From positions 124,001 through 188,000 of the forward strand of contig NZ_RBTP01000012.1 in assembly GCF_003702045.1 (NCBI RefSeq): a stretch of DNA of 64,000 nt, written 5' to 3'. The position numbers and the translations under genes are program-made. Source of the DNA: Pseudomonas viridiflava (GTDB lineage: Bacteria > Pseudomonadota > Gammaproteobacteria > Pseudomonadales > Pseudomonadaceae). The notes beneath the pieces were generated by a model, which did not search any database, had not been told where the DNA came from, and worked only from the letters and a program-made list of their open reading frames with translations. Positions 54,953 to 63,563 of the stretch are shown here, piece by piece (position 1 is the first letter of the stretch; each line of letters opens with the position of its first letter).

Positions 54953-56097
54953 GGCTCTACTTTCCTTGCGGGATCTGCAGGTTTGTTTTGATGGCCAGTT
55001 TCGTGGTCGAACTCGCCTAAGTGCTTGCCTCGTTTGTTATATTTCTCAACAGCACCGTGCTGAAAATCCCATTCGTAAATGGTGCCATCCTTGCTCTTCC
55101 ATCGTGGCCGCAAACCGTGACCGCCTTGAATTGACGTTTTCGACTTTGCCCATTTGGCATCTGGAAACGCGGGTAAGAAGTCAGGTTTAGGTTGATAGCT
55201 CAGTCCTGAAAGACTCAGCACAATGTACAGAGGTTTTATGCCCGAATTAGCCGGAAAAACAAGGATAAAGTCTTTGTAATCTGGTGGGTGAATCGGGTCA
55301 ATGATCATGTTATCCGCTTGTTCGGTTGGCGGATAAATCCAGATGTGTGGGGCTCGTGGTGAGGCTCCCAGTGCCGGAATTCCCAAAGTGTCGGAGGGTT
55401 TTACGGCCGGCGTCCAAATTAACGTAACGCCGTTACCGAAATCTGCCACTTGCTGCGAGCGTTGTGCCCTGAACTGCACGACCGGAATCATTTCCCAATC
55501 GCGACGCTTCTGCGTGTTGTAACCGTAACCTTTCAGGGTCCCGTCGGATTGTTGCTCAACATGAAACCTGACACGTGTTCGGCCTTTCTTGAGCGACCTA
55601 AGCTGTTCGTCGGTGTAGAGGCTGCTATCACCGAGGCTTGATGGCCAGAGCAGCGCAACCACTCCGACCAAGACACCCGTTGCAACACCAGCTGTGACTA
55701 GGCCAGCTCCAGTCTCCGATCCAATTGCAGCAATCCCTTTACCCGCGGCAAAAGCCGCTCCGTCAAGTGAGAGGGTTCCCAGTGCAGTAGGTAACGCGTT
55801 ACCGTTGATTTTTTTTAGCGGGATGCTGCTGTGGGGATCCGTTTGACGAGCGCCGAGCAGGATAAGCTCGCCATACTCGTTGACCGCGTCGGTAGGAATA
55901 GCTCCAGATGGACTGACGTAGTCAATGGTGCCGTTAGGTAGCTTGCAAGGTTTGGTAAATGAACACCCGATAGGTATCGGTTTCTCTGTAGAGACAGGCT
56001 TTGGAGGCGTTGTGTATTCTCGATTTTGAGCATCTGGAGCGTCCGCAGCGCGTTTCGGTGATCCATTCATTGGCGCAGGTCGCAGTACGTTCGGCAC
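54949..56097 (-). CDS. S-type pyocin-like bacteriocin with colicin E3-type 16S rRNase domain
   Basis: 382 residues from the GTG at 56097 (ATG at 56070 is the alternative). The last 90 residues are a colicin E3/cloacin-type ribonuclease: YEWDFQHG-x-x-E aligns with colicin E3 YEWDSQHG-x-x-E, so Asp344, His347 and Glu351 match D510, H513 and E517; the ending HLGEFDHETGHQNKPADP-x-R also fits. Before it is a Pyocin_S-like translocation region (QVADFGNGVTLIWTPA, PHIWIYPPTEQADN), and before that a Gly-rich hydrophobic stretch (about 124-155). The receptor-binding part of full-size S pyocins (600-800 residues) is missing, so delivery may differ or need another route. Translation start is unclear; see the leader peptide. 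Confidence 0.85.
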   Translation of the reverse strand: MPNVLRPAPMNGSPKRAADAPDAQNREYTTPPKPVSTEKPIPIGCSFTKPCKLPNGTIDYVSPSGAIPTDAVNEYGELILLGARQTDPHSSIPLKKINGNALPTALGTLSLDGAAFAAGKGIAAIGSETGAGLVTAGVATGVLVGVVALLWPSSLGDSSLYTDEQLRSLKKGRTRVRFHVEQQSDGTLKGYGYNTQKRRDWEMIPVVQFRAQRSQQVADFGNGVTLIWTPAVKPSDTLGIPALGASPRAPHIWIYPPTEQADNMIIDPIHPPDYKDFILVFPANSGIKPLYIVLSLSGLSYQPKPDFLPAFPDAKWAKSKTSIQGGHGLRPRWKSKDGTIYEWDFQHGAVEKYNKRGKHLGEFDHETGHQNKPADPARKVEP

Positions 56098-56123
56098 TGG
56101 GCCAGGCCTTGATTACTCGCCAT
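56067..56123 (-). CDS. Possible leader frame or frameshifted start of the bacteriocin
   Basis: The best ribosome site in the region (AAGGATGTCTT) precedes the ATG at 56123. From there MASNQGLAQ reads in a different frame from the toxin and stops after 18 codons at a TGA that overlaps the ATG at 56070 (ATGA). A single missing base near codon 9 would join MASNQGLAQ directly to VPNVLRPAPMNG. Either this is a translated leader coupled to the toxin, or the toxin gene carries a frameshift. Confidence 0.45.
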   Translation of the reverse strand: MASNQGLAQCRTYCDLRQ

Positions 56124-56145
56124 AAGACATCCTTGTTTCTGATAC

Positions 56146-56170
56146 AAAAAAACCTCCGGATATGGAGGCT
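56146..56170 (-). terminator. Rho-independent terminator just ahead of the bacteriocin
   Basis: On the minus strand AGCCTCC pairs with GGAGGTT around ATATCC and is followed by seven Ts. It ends only about 23 bases before the leader ATG, so any promoter further up must read through it. Confidence 0.7.
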
Positions 56171-56494
56171 TAAAAGCAAAGAAGTAATTTCCAACAAGCC
56201 CAACCTTACTCGAAAAGCTGATCATATAAATGTAGGGCTTTTCTGAAGTTCGCTGGCAAGGCGTCTCTCAGATAACTCGTTGAAAAAAAGCAATTTTTTG
56301 AGAGAAACCTGATCTGGATGGTGCTCAGAGGATGGACGATACGCTGTTCGGCTGACACACCGCGCCGAATTCATACAAGGCAAGTCGCCTCCCACGATCG
56401 GATATTTGCTGCGAAATAGCGCAGCCTAGGAGGGGTAGTGGAGACTCATAGCCACCCATCTATTGCGCGTGCCGTGTCAAACACACAGCACAGC
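56171..56494. other. Intergenic stretch upstream of the bacteriocin, no gene
   Basis: AT-rich at the left (56171-56300) where the bacteriocin promoter should lie, and REP-like at 56375-56402 (GGCAAGTCGCCTCCCACGATCGG). No open frame with coding character. Confidence 0.5.
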
Positions 56495-57439
56495 TCAGGC
56501 GCGCTCTGCCTTGGGCTTCTCCGCTCGGATCACCACCCAGATACCGACCCCGGACACCACCATCCCCAACGCCATCTGCCATGACAGCGATTCATCGAAC
56601 ATCGCCCACGCCAGCAACATGGTCACCGGCGGGCTGAGGTAGAGAACGCTGGCCACTCGCGTTTCCGTCGCTCGACGCAGGCATGCCCAGTAAAGTCCAT
56701 AGCCGCCCAGGGTCGACAAGCCTGCCGTCCACAGCACACTCAGCGCAAACCCGGTGTTCGGGACGGGGGCAAGGCCGCCTTGCATGCCTTCGACGACGGC
56801 GAAGACGATCCCGGATACGGCGCACTGCAACCATAGGTTGGGCAGCAAGCCCAAGTGTTGGGACGCGGGGAGCTGCTTGCGCCAGAGCGTCGCGATGGCC
56901 AGCGACAGCATGCCCAACAATGGCAGGCCATAGGCCCACCAAGGCGCTTTGCCCCATGCCAGCGCGCCGTGGGTGGCGATGACAACGCCCAGCAGGCCGG
57001 CCACCAATCCGACCCAGACCCGCGCACTTAACCGTTGCCCCAGCACGCCTGCCGCCAGCAGCGCCATGCCGATGGGCAACAAGTCAGCGAACAGCGCGGC
57101 CAGTCCTGTCGGTACGCCGAACGCGATGCCCTGGGTGATGCCCGCCAGGTAGCCGGTCATTGCCAGCAGGCCGATGCCTGCGTTTTTCAGCAGCGAGATC
57201 AGTGACGATCGCCTCAGTTGTCGAAAAACGAAGGGCGTCAGAATGAGGCACACCAGGACGCAGCGCCAGAGCACCACCAGCAAGGGGGAGGCGTAGTCCA
57301 TCGAGAAGCGCGCGCCGATAAAGCCCGAGCTCCACGTCAGAATCAGTCCCGCTTCGAGCAGGGGGAGCGGCACGGATCGGCGATGAGCGGGGAGGGTGTT
57401 TTTGCTGTGGGGTAACGCGATTGGCTGGTTCATGCTCAC
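56495..57439 (-). CDS. EamA/DMT-family transporter
   Basis: 314 residues, ten membrane helices. Landmarks: LEAGLILTWSSGFIGARFSMDYASPLLVVLWR, then GLAALFADLLPIGMALLAAGVLGQRLSARVWVGLVAGLLGVVI in the first half and SVLYLSPPVTMLLAWAMFDESLSWQMALGMVVSGVGIWVV in the second. A metabolite exporter by family. Divergent from a LysR gene 68 bases away that likely regulates it. Confidence 0.92.
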   Translation of the reverse strand: MSMNQPIALPHSKNTLPAHRRSVPLPLLEAGLILTWSSGFIGARFSMDYASPLLVVLWRCVLVCLILTPFVFRQLRRSSLISLLKNAGIGLLAMTGYLAGITQGIAFGVPTGLAALFADLLPIGMALLAAGVLGQRLSARVWVGLVAGLLGVVIATHGALAWGKAPWWAYGLPLLGMLSLAIATLWRKQLPASQHLGLLPNLWLQCAVSGIVFAVVEGMQGGLAPVPNTGFALSVLWTAGLSTLGGYGLYWACLRRATETRVASVLYLSPPVTMLLAWAMFDESLSWQMALGMVVSGVGIWVVIRAEKPKAERA

Positions 57440-57507
57440 AGACTACGAAACAGGTGTAATCTAATAAATCAAAATAAACCGCATCAGTTATTCAAGAAGA
57501 TTGAATC

Positions 57508-58365
57508 ATGACGCCGACCCTGGATATCGAACTTGTCAGAACCTTTCATGCCGTAGTGCGCACCGGAAAGTTTTCAGCGGCAGCCGACCAGCTTCATAAA
57601 AGTCCGGCAGCCGTGAGCGTCCACGTTCAGCGACTGGAGGCTGTGGCAGGTGGTCGCTTGCTCAATCGCGACAATCAGTCGGTCTCTCTGACGGCGTTGG
57701 GCAAACGTTTGCTGGTGTCCACCACCGAATTGCTGGCGACGCATGACCGGGTGTTGGCGGACCTGCACGGGACTCACCTGGCCGGTCGCATCCTGTTGGG
57801 CGTACCCGACGAGTACGCGACGCATGTCATCCGCGACATCCTGCCGACATTCATGGCCGCTTGGCCCAACGTGGTGCTGGAGTTGAAGACCGGGCCGAGC
57901 TACACCCTTCGCGACCACGTGCTGCGCGGTAAGCTTCAAGCCGCCGTGCTGGCGTTGCCGAAGGGCGAAGCGGGTGAACACACACAGGTGCTGGTATCGA
58001 CCCAACCGGTCTGGGTGGGGGCGGCCAATCAGGCCTTCAATCCTGCTCAACCGCTTGCGCTGGCGGTACATGCGGCGCAGTGCCCGTATCGGCAAGCCAT
58101 GATGGCGTCACTCAAACAGAGCGGGCACACAGTGCGTGTGGTGCTGGAGAGTCCGTCCAATCAGGCGGTAAAGGCCTGCGTGGAAGCGGGCCTTGGGCTC
58201 AGCCTCATAGACCGAGCGCGTGTCTCGCAGGGGATGCAGATTTTGGAAGGATTGCCCGCCATTGCGGAGCATGAGGTCGTGTTCATGCGCTCGGCAGGTT
58301 CACGGCAGGATGAGGCCGTCGACCTTCTGGCCTTGGCCATGCAGCAGTCTTTTCGGCTTCAGTGA
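57508..58365 (+). CDS. LysR-family regulator
   Basis: 285 residues with the winged helix LVRTFHAVVRTGKFSAAADQLHKSPAAVSVHVQRLEAVAGGRLLNR and an effector domain starting at GRILLGVPDEYATHVIRDILP. The ATG follows AAGA. It is the probable controller of the divergent EamA exporter. Confidence 0.92.
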   Translation: MTPTLDIELVRTFHAVVRTGKFSAAADQLHKSPAAVSVHVQRLEAVAGGRLLNRDNQSVSLTALGKRLLVSTTELLATHDRVLADLHGTHLAGRILLGVPDEYATHVIRDILPTFMAAWPNVVLELKTGPSYTLRDHVLRGKLQAAVLALPKGEAGEHTQVLVSTQPVWVGAANQAFNPAQPLALAVHAAQCPYRQAMMASLKQSGHTVRVVLESPSNQAVKACVEAGLGLSLIDRARVSQGMQILEGLPAIAEHEVVFMRSAGSRQDEAVDLLALAMQQSFRLQ

Positions 58366-58375
58366 CGCGTCCGGT

Positions 58376-60562
58376 TCAGGCGCCATTCTGAACGAGGTGC
58401 GCCAACCGGGAGGCAATGTCCTGACGGCGGAAGGGTTTGGCCAGGATCTCGAAATCGTCTGTCGGCACTGGCTTGGCATTCGCGTAGCCGGTAATGATCA
58501 GAATGGGCAGGTCGTTCATGCGCTGACGTATCTGTCTGGCCAGTTGAACGCCAGTGGTGTCAGCCATGACGTAATCGGTCACCAGAATGTCCGGTTTCAG
58601 GCCTGCATCGAACAGGTCCAGCGCGACCGCCGCTGACGGCGCTTCGGTCACTTGATAGCCCAGATCTTTGAGCAGGTGTGAAGTGCTGTCCCTGACCAGA
58701 TCCTCATCATCGACCAGCAGTACGTGGACAGACCCCTGAATGAGCGGTGCTTCCAGGTGCTTGGTGTCTGCCTGTGCTACGGGTCCACTGGCCACTGGAA
58801 GCCACAGTGTCACATCGGTGCCTCGGTCGGGTTGTGAACGAATGTCGAATTCACCGCCCGATTGCAGGGCGAGCCCTTGAACCATCGACAAACCCAGCCC
58901 GGTGCCTTTGCCCACGCCTTTGGTGGAGTAGAACGGCTCCACGCAATGCTTGAGCGTGTCGTCAGTCATGCCGCAGCCGTTATCGCTGACGGTCAACCGG
59001 ACGTGGCCACCGTTGGCAGAGACTGCAAGCGTATCGATCACGTCGGATCGCGCACTGATGCTTACCCGCCCTCCGTCTTCCAGTGCATCGCGTGCGTTGA
59101 CCGTCAGGTTGAGGATGGCCAGTTCCAGTTGGTGCGGATCGACGAACACTGCAGGCAGGTGCTCGGGGATGTCGATCTCGACCGTTATCATGGGGCCCAG
59201 TGAACGTTCGATCAGGTCTTTTAGCTCAGCGACCAGGCAGTGAAGGCTGATGGCTTCCGGGTTGAGCGTTTGCCTTCTGGCGAAAGTCAGCAGCCTGCCG
59301 ACCAAAGTGCGGGCCCGATCGGCTGCCAGCATGGCGCTGTCGAGCAGTCGGGTGGAGCGGGGGTCTTCGACGCGGCGACGAACCAGTTCCAGCGATGCCA
59401 TGATCGGTGTCAGCAGGTTATTGAAGTCATGGGCGACGCCGCCGCTCAACTGGCCGACCATCTCCATTTTGCGTGACTCATGCAGTTGGGCAACGGCTTT
59501 TTCACGCTGGGCCAGCATGGTCACGACCCGCTGCTCCAGGCTCTCGTTCAGATCGCGCAAGGCCCGCTCGGCACGCGCCTGGTTGATCCACAGCCAGGCT
59601 TGCTTGGCGGCCTCTTGAGCAAGCTCCAGCTCGTGGTCGCCAAAGGTCGTGGTGATCGATGGCTGAATCGTCAGTACCGCTTCCAGCCTGCCATGCAGCA
59701 CGACCGGCACATAGATCGTGCAGGGCGGCTCGTCCTGAAGGTAGCGCGCCATGCGGGTATTGACGGGAATGATGGGACTTCCCGCACTCTCGTGCAGCAC
59801 CGCGCGGTCTGCCCGCAAGTCCGCCGACATGCTGTCGGTCCAGCACGAGGGGGTGGCGGAGGAACTTGGCCGATTACTCATTTCGGCCTGACGGATCGTC
59901 AGGCAATGGCCATCGTCTTCGATCACGTTGAGTGCAATGTGCTGAACGGCCAATTCATCGCTCAGGCGGCTCAGCACATGGCACTCGATTGCGCAGGGGT
60001 CGGACGTGGAGGGCAGCGTTCGTCCCAACTCGATCAGGAACGCCTGACGCCGCTCGAACTGCACACGCTCGGTGGTTTCCGTGACGATGCACAACACGCC
60101 GCCAATCGAACCGTCGGCCTCGCAAACCGCCGAGTAGGAAACATTGAAGTAAACGGTTTCCCCGGCTCCAAAGCGCTTGATATAGAACGGCCGATCTTTG
60201 GCCGAAAAGGTTTTTCCGGTGTCACGGACACCTTGCAGCAACGGCTCCAGATCATCCCAAAGTTCGCCCCAGTTCTCGATGGCAGGACGGCCCAGTGCGC
60301 GCGGATGCTTGTCACCAATGCTGGGCGCATAGGCATCGTTGTACAGCGCAACGAACTGCGGCCCCCAGAACACCACGATCTGGGCATGCACGGGCAGGGC
60401 CGTGGCAATCAGATTCTTGAGGCAGCCGGACCACTGGGAAGGATGGCCCAGCGGCGAATCATTGAGAACGGCCGTTTGCAGAAGTGCGCCGATCTGCGTG
60501 CCGTCGTCGAGAAAGGACAGCTCATCAGGGTTGGCTGATTGTAAGGAGTTGACGTTGTCCAT
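58376..60562 (-). CDS. Hybrid histidine kinase (PAS-GAF-HisKA-HATPase-REC)
   Basis: 728 residues, no membrane segments. A PAS_4-like domain (55-165) with PQFVALYNDAYAP and AVCEADGSIGG, a GAF-like domain (170-330) with IPVNTRMARYLQDEPPCTIYVPVVLHGRLEAVLTIQ, HisKA with His379 in GGVAHDFNNLLTPIMASL, catalytic domain with NLTVNARDALEDGG, DNGCGM and GTGLGLSM, and a receiver (from about 612) with LLVDDED, phospho-Asp in LVTDYVMADTTG and LAKPF. The layout parallels the 49.7 kb kinase. No cognate partner is adjacent. The long antisense frame over this gene is not real. Confidence 0.93.
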   Translation of the reverse strand: MDNVNSLQSANPDELSFLDDGTQIGALLQTAVLNDSPLGHPSQWSGCLKNLIATALPVHAQIVVFWGPQFVALYNDAYAPSIGDKHPRALGRPAIENWGELWDDLEPLLQGVRDTGKTFSAKDRPFYIKRFGAGETVYFNVSYSAVCEADGSIGGVLCIVTETTERVQFERRQAFLIELGRTLPSTSDPCAIECHVLSRLSDELAVQHIALNVIEDDGHCLTIRQAEMSNRPSSSATPSCWTDSMSADLRADRAVLHESAGSPIIPVNTRMARYLQDEPPCTIYVPVVLHGRLEAVLTIQPSITTTFGDHELELAQEAAKQAWLWINQARAERALRDLNESLEQRVVTMLAQREKAVAQLHESRKMEMVGQLSGGVAHDFNNLLTPIMASLELVRRRVEDPRSTRLLDSAMLAADRARTLVGRLLTFARRQTLNPEAISLHCLVAELKDLIERSLGPMITVEIDIPEHLPAVFVDPHQLELAILNLTVNARDALEDGGRVSISARSDVIDTLAVSANGGHVRLTVSDNGCGMTDDTLKHCVEPFYSTKGVGKGTGLGLSMVQGLALQSGGEFDIRSQPDRGTDVTLWLPVASGPVAQADTKHLEAPLIQGSVHVLLVDDEDLVRDSTSHLLKDLGYQVTEAPSAAVALDLFDAGLKPDILVTDYVMADTTGVQLARQIRQRMNDLPILIITGYANAKPVPTDDFEILAKPFRRQDIASRLAHLVQNGA

Positions 60563-60763
60563 CGACCTTGACGCTCTGGTAAATAGGCGAAGCTTGCGCG
60601 ATTAGAGCGTGCAAGTGCGCCGAGCGTTCACTGATTAGTTGAATTTAAACAGTCCAGGCGAGTTAGTTTGATACGGATTTCATGCATTGACCCGCCCGGC
60701 GCTGAATCAGCGTGATGCAACTAAACGCCTGAGGCGATATTGTTCAAGTACCGCGATAAAGCC

Positions 60764-60784
60764 AGCCCGCGATAGTCGCGGGCT
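60764..60784 (-). terminator. Hairpin downstream of acdS
   Basis: AGCCCGCGA-TAG-TCGCGGGCT, a perfect 9-bp stem with a 3-base loop, 33 bases after the acdS stop. Only a weak T stretch follows on the minus strand. Confidence 0.6.
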
Positions 60785-60816
60785 GCCGAGCGTGCGTACG
60801 GCTCGGTGAACCAGGC

Positions 60817-61833
60817 TCAGCCGTCTTTGAACAAAAAGCTGTAGGCATTCAAGGCCGGCACGCCGCCCAAGTGGGCGTAGAGCACTTTCGAACCGTCCGG
60901 AAATTCGCCGTTGCGGACCCTGTCGATCATGCCGTGCATGGATTTACCTTCGTAGACCGGGTCGGTCAGTACGCCTTCCAGACGCGCGCACAGGCGGATC
61001 GCTTCCAGGGTACCTTCATTGGGCAGGCCGTATTCGGGGTAGGCGTAACGGGTGTCCAGCACCACATCCTCGGCGGTAATGTCGCGGCCCAGCTCGACCA
61101 GCTTTGCGGTGTTGCGGGCAATGCGCAGGACTTGTTCGCGGGTCTTGTCCGGCTTGGCCGAGGCATCGATACCGATGACCCGCTGCGCACGACCGTCGGC
61201 GGCAAAGCCTACCAGCATGCCAGCGTGGGTACTGCCGGTTACCGAGCAGACGACGATGTAGTCGAACTTGAAGCCCAGTTCTTCTTCCTGCTGACGCACT
61301 TCATCGGCAAAGCGCACGAAGCCCAAGCCGCCGAACGGGTGCTCCGAGCAGCCTGCCGGGATCGGGAAAGGCTTGCCGCCGCTCTCGACCACATCGGCCA
61401 TCGCTTTTTCCCAACTGGGACGAATGCCGATGTCAAAACCTGCCGAATCCAAGCGCACATCAGCGCCCATGATGCGCGACATCTCGATGTTGCCGACCCG
61501 GTCGTAAAGCGCATCGGAGTAATTGACCCAGTTTTCCTGCACCAACACGCACTTCATGCCCAGATGCGCTGCCACCGCTGCCACCTGACGGGTCTGGTTG
61601 GACTGGATGCCGCCAATTGACACCAACGTGTCGTATCCCCCCTCGATGGCCTCCGGCACCAGGTATTCCAGCTTGCGCGTCTTATTGCCGCCAAAGGCCA
61701 GGCCACTGTTGCAGTCCTCTCGCTTGGCATACAGCTGCACCTTGCCACCCAGATGTTCGCTCAGGCGCTTGAGCGGTGTGATGGGCGAGGGGCCGAACGT
61801 CAGAGGGTAGCGTTTGAACTTGCTCAGGTTCAT
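60817..61833 (-). CDS. acdS: 1-aminocyclopropane-1-carboxylate deaminase
   Basis: 338 residues from the ATG at 61833. It starts [20 protein letters not shown], with the PLP lysine Lys51 in [16 protein letters not shown]. The residues that separate true ACC deaminases from D-cysteine desulfhydrases are present: Glu295 ([10 protein letters not shown]) and Leu322 (YAHLGG). The enzyme splits the ethylene precursor ACC into ammonia and 2-oxobutyrate, lowering plant ethylene and giving the bacterium nitrogen. It is divergent from an Lrp-type regulator, the usual acdR arrangement. Confidence 0.96.
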   Translation of the reverse strand: MNLSKFKRYPLTFGPSPITPLKRLSEHLGGKVQLYAKREDCNSGLAFGGNKTRKLEYLVPEAIEGGYDTLVSIGGIQSNQTRQVAAVAAHLGMKCVLVQENWVNYSDALYDRVGNIEMSRIMGADVRLDSAGFDIGIRPSWEKAMADVVESGGKPFPIPAGCSEHPFGGLGFVRFADEVRQQEEELGFKFDYIVVCSVTGSTHAGMLVGFAADGRAQRVIGIDASAKPDKTREQVLRIARNTAKLVELGRDITAEDVVLDTRYAYPEYGLPNEGTLEAIRLCARLEGVLTDPVYEGKSMHGMIDRVRNGEFPDGSKVLYAHLGGVPALNAYSFLFKDG

Positions 61834-62003
61834 ATCGAGTCTCCGTTGAGAGGTGAAACCAGGCAGGGGCGTTAACGCTGTGCCTGAGACAGGACCTATC
61901 ATAGGAAATGCACGGATAATCGTGGTTGCAAAGAATTGTTCAATTAATGAATTAACGTTAGTGTCGAGCCAGTAAAACTTTTATTTATTTCGTGGAAGTG
62001 CAC
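61834..62003. promoter_or_regulatory. acdS/acdR divergent control region
   Basis: The 170-base gap contains an AT-rich imperfect inverted sequence (ATTGTTCAATTAATGAATTAACG, about 61934-61956) of the kind bound by Lrp-type regulators. It should hold both promoters. Confidence 0.5.
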
Positions 62004-62510
62004 ATGAAAGCAATAAATGAACGAAGCAAAAAGCTCACGCCAGATGCGCCACCCCCGCTGGACCGCATTGACCGCACCATTCTCAAGACGTTGCAGCGTG
62101 ATGCGTCCATTTCCAACGTGGCGCTGGCGGAAAAAGTCAGGCTGAGCCCGCCGGCTTGCCTCAGGCGTGTGGAAAGACTCAAGGAAAGCGGCGTCATCAA
62201 GGGCGTGGTGGCGCTGCTCAATGGCGAAATGCTGGACGCGGGGATGGTGGTGCTGATCGGCGTAGTGCTGGACCGCTCGACGCCGGACTCTTTTGCGCAG
62301 TTCGAAGCTGCAGCGCAGAAAGTGTCCGGCTGTATGGAGTTTCATGTGGTCACAGGGGAGTTCGACTACTTCATGCTGCTGCGCACCAAAGACAGCCAGA
62401 GCTTCAATCGTCTGCATGCCGAACAGTTGCTGTACTTGCCGGGCGTGCGGCAGATCCGTTCCTTCATGGGGTTGCGGCAGGTGCTGTCGACGACGCACAT
62501 ACCGCTCTGA
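62004..62510 (+). CDS. acdR: Lrp/AsnC-family regulator of ACC deaminase
   Basis: 168 residues from the ATG at 62004 (GGAAG 7 bases ahead; a GTG 4 codons earlier is less likely). HTH: LDRIDRTILKTLQRDASISNVALAEKVRLSPPACLRRVERLKESGVI. The ligand-binding RAM domain has MEFHVVTGEFDYFMLLRTKD. In Pseudomonas the divergent Lrp-type AcdR activates acdS in response to ACC. The gene name rests on this arrangement. Confidence 0.9.
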   Translation: MKAINERSKKLTPDAPPPLDRIDRTILKTLQRDASISNVALAEKVRLSPPACLRRVERLKESGVIKGVVALLNGEMLDAGMVVLIGVVLDRSTPDSFAQFEAAAQKVSGCMEFHVVTGEFDYFMLLRTKDSQSFNRLHAEQLLYLPGVRQIRSFMGLRQVLSTTHIPL

Positions 62511-62583
62511 GCGTCCGAATGCCGACAGTTCGCGACAAATCAGGGACGTGTGCTGCTCGCTAGTGCCATCGGTGCCCAGCGTT

Positions 62584-63234
62584 TCAATGCGCGACGCCGG
62601 GCTGCGGACTGACGAATTCCAGATAGCCGGACACCACCACATACAGCGTGAAGTAGGCGAAGATCAGGGCCGAGACGATGTAGGTCCATCTCAGCATCCG
62701 CTCCCCCAGCAATTGCCCGCCATGATAGGCCAGACCGCACAGCACCAGCGTCCAGACCACCCCGGCGCTGAAAAAACCGGACAGGAACAGGATCGAGCTG
62801 TCCATGTCGGCACCCTGTTTGGCGATGATCGCGCCCCCGACGGCGGCGAACCACAGGATCGCGCTGGGGGATGACATGGCCAGGACGATGCCCTTGGTGA
62901 ACAGCGCACCGTTTGTTCGCCCCCATTGAGTATCCGACGTGCTAACGGCGGCCGTTGCCTGCAGGGCGCTGATCACCATCTTGACGCACAGGTAGGCCAG
63001 GACCGCAGAGCCGCCCAGCCACAGCACCCAGCGCACCACTTCGTACTGAAGCAACACCGCCATGCCCGCCAAAGCAAGAATCGCGTACACCATGTCACCG
63101 ATACAGGTCCCGAAGCCCAGCCATACGCCTTGCCTGAAACCGCGCTGCATCGACAGGGTGATCATCGCCATGTTGGCCAGACCGATTTCCAGGCACAGCG
63201 AAAGGCTCAGTAAAAATCCGTTGTAAAACTCCAC
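62584..63234 (-). CDS. LysE-family exporter
   Basis: 216 residues, about six membrane helices. LysE/RhtB signature: SLCLEIGLANMAMITLSMQRGFRQGVWLGFGTCIGDMVYAILALAG, and later MSSPSAILWFAAVGGAI. Exports amino acids or derivatives. Convergent with acdR and 73 bases from it; a link to ACC use (export of excess amino acid) is possible but unproven. Confidence 0.92.
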   Translation of the reverse strand: MEFYNGFLLSLSLCLEIGLANMAMITLSMQRGFRQGVWLGFGTCIGDMVYAILALAGMAVLLQYEVVRWVLWLGGSAVLAYLCVKMVISALQATAAVSTSDTQWGRTNGALFTKGIVLAMSSPSAILWFAAVGGAIIAKQGADMDSSILFLSGFFSAGVVWTLVLCGLAYHGGQLLGERMLRWTYIVSALIFAYFTLYVVVSGYLEFVSPQPGVAH

Positions 63235-63563
63235 TTACGCGTTCTCCAGCAAGGACTGTTCAGATAAGAAATATTTCGCACAGCGACAGTCCGAACACTT
63301 CATCCGTGTTTTTGACTAATAGGTGTATCAGGTTCGCAGGAAACGTTCGAAGGTTTCCAGATCCATCGTAAGGCTGCAATCAGAACACCCTGCGCGGGGG
63401 CACATATTGGAAATAATTGCGCTTAGGCACCAGACTGTTAGGCGCGCCACACAACCTTCGCGCTGAGTGCGGGTCAGAGTGGTGCGCTGTCCTGTTCCGG
63501 GCGCTGGCCTGTGATTCAATAAGCGCCGTTATTGGTTATCTACTTTGCTCAAGGACTTTGATT
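63235..63563. other. Intergenic stretch, no gene seen
   Basis: Contains the promoters of the LysE gene and of the DUF808 gene. GGACTGTTC at 63254 and a related GACAGTCCGAAC at 63285 form a loose inverted pair. Nothing else recognised. Confidence 0.45.

Noticed and set aside
59480..60538. Open frame of 352 codons on the plus strand in the 58.4 kb kinase
   Set aside because: Antisense to a complete PAS-GAF-kinase; no ribosome site or motif.
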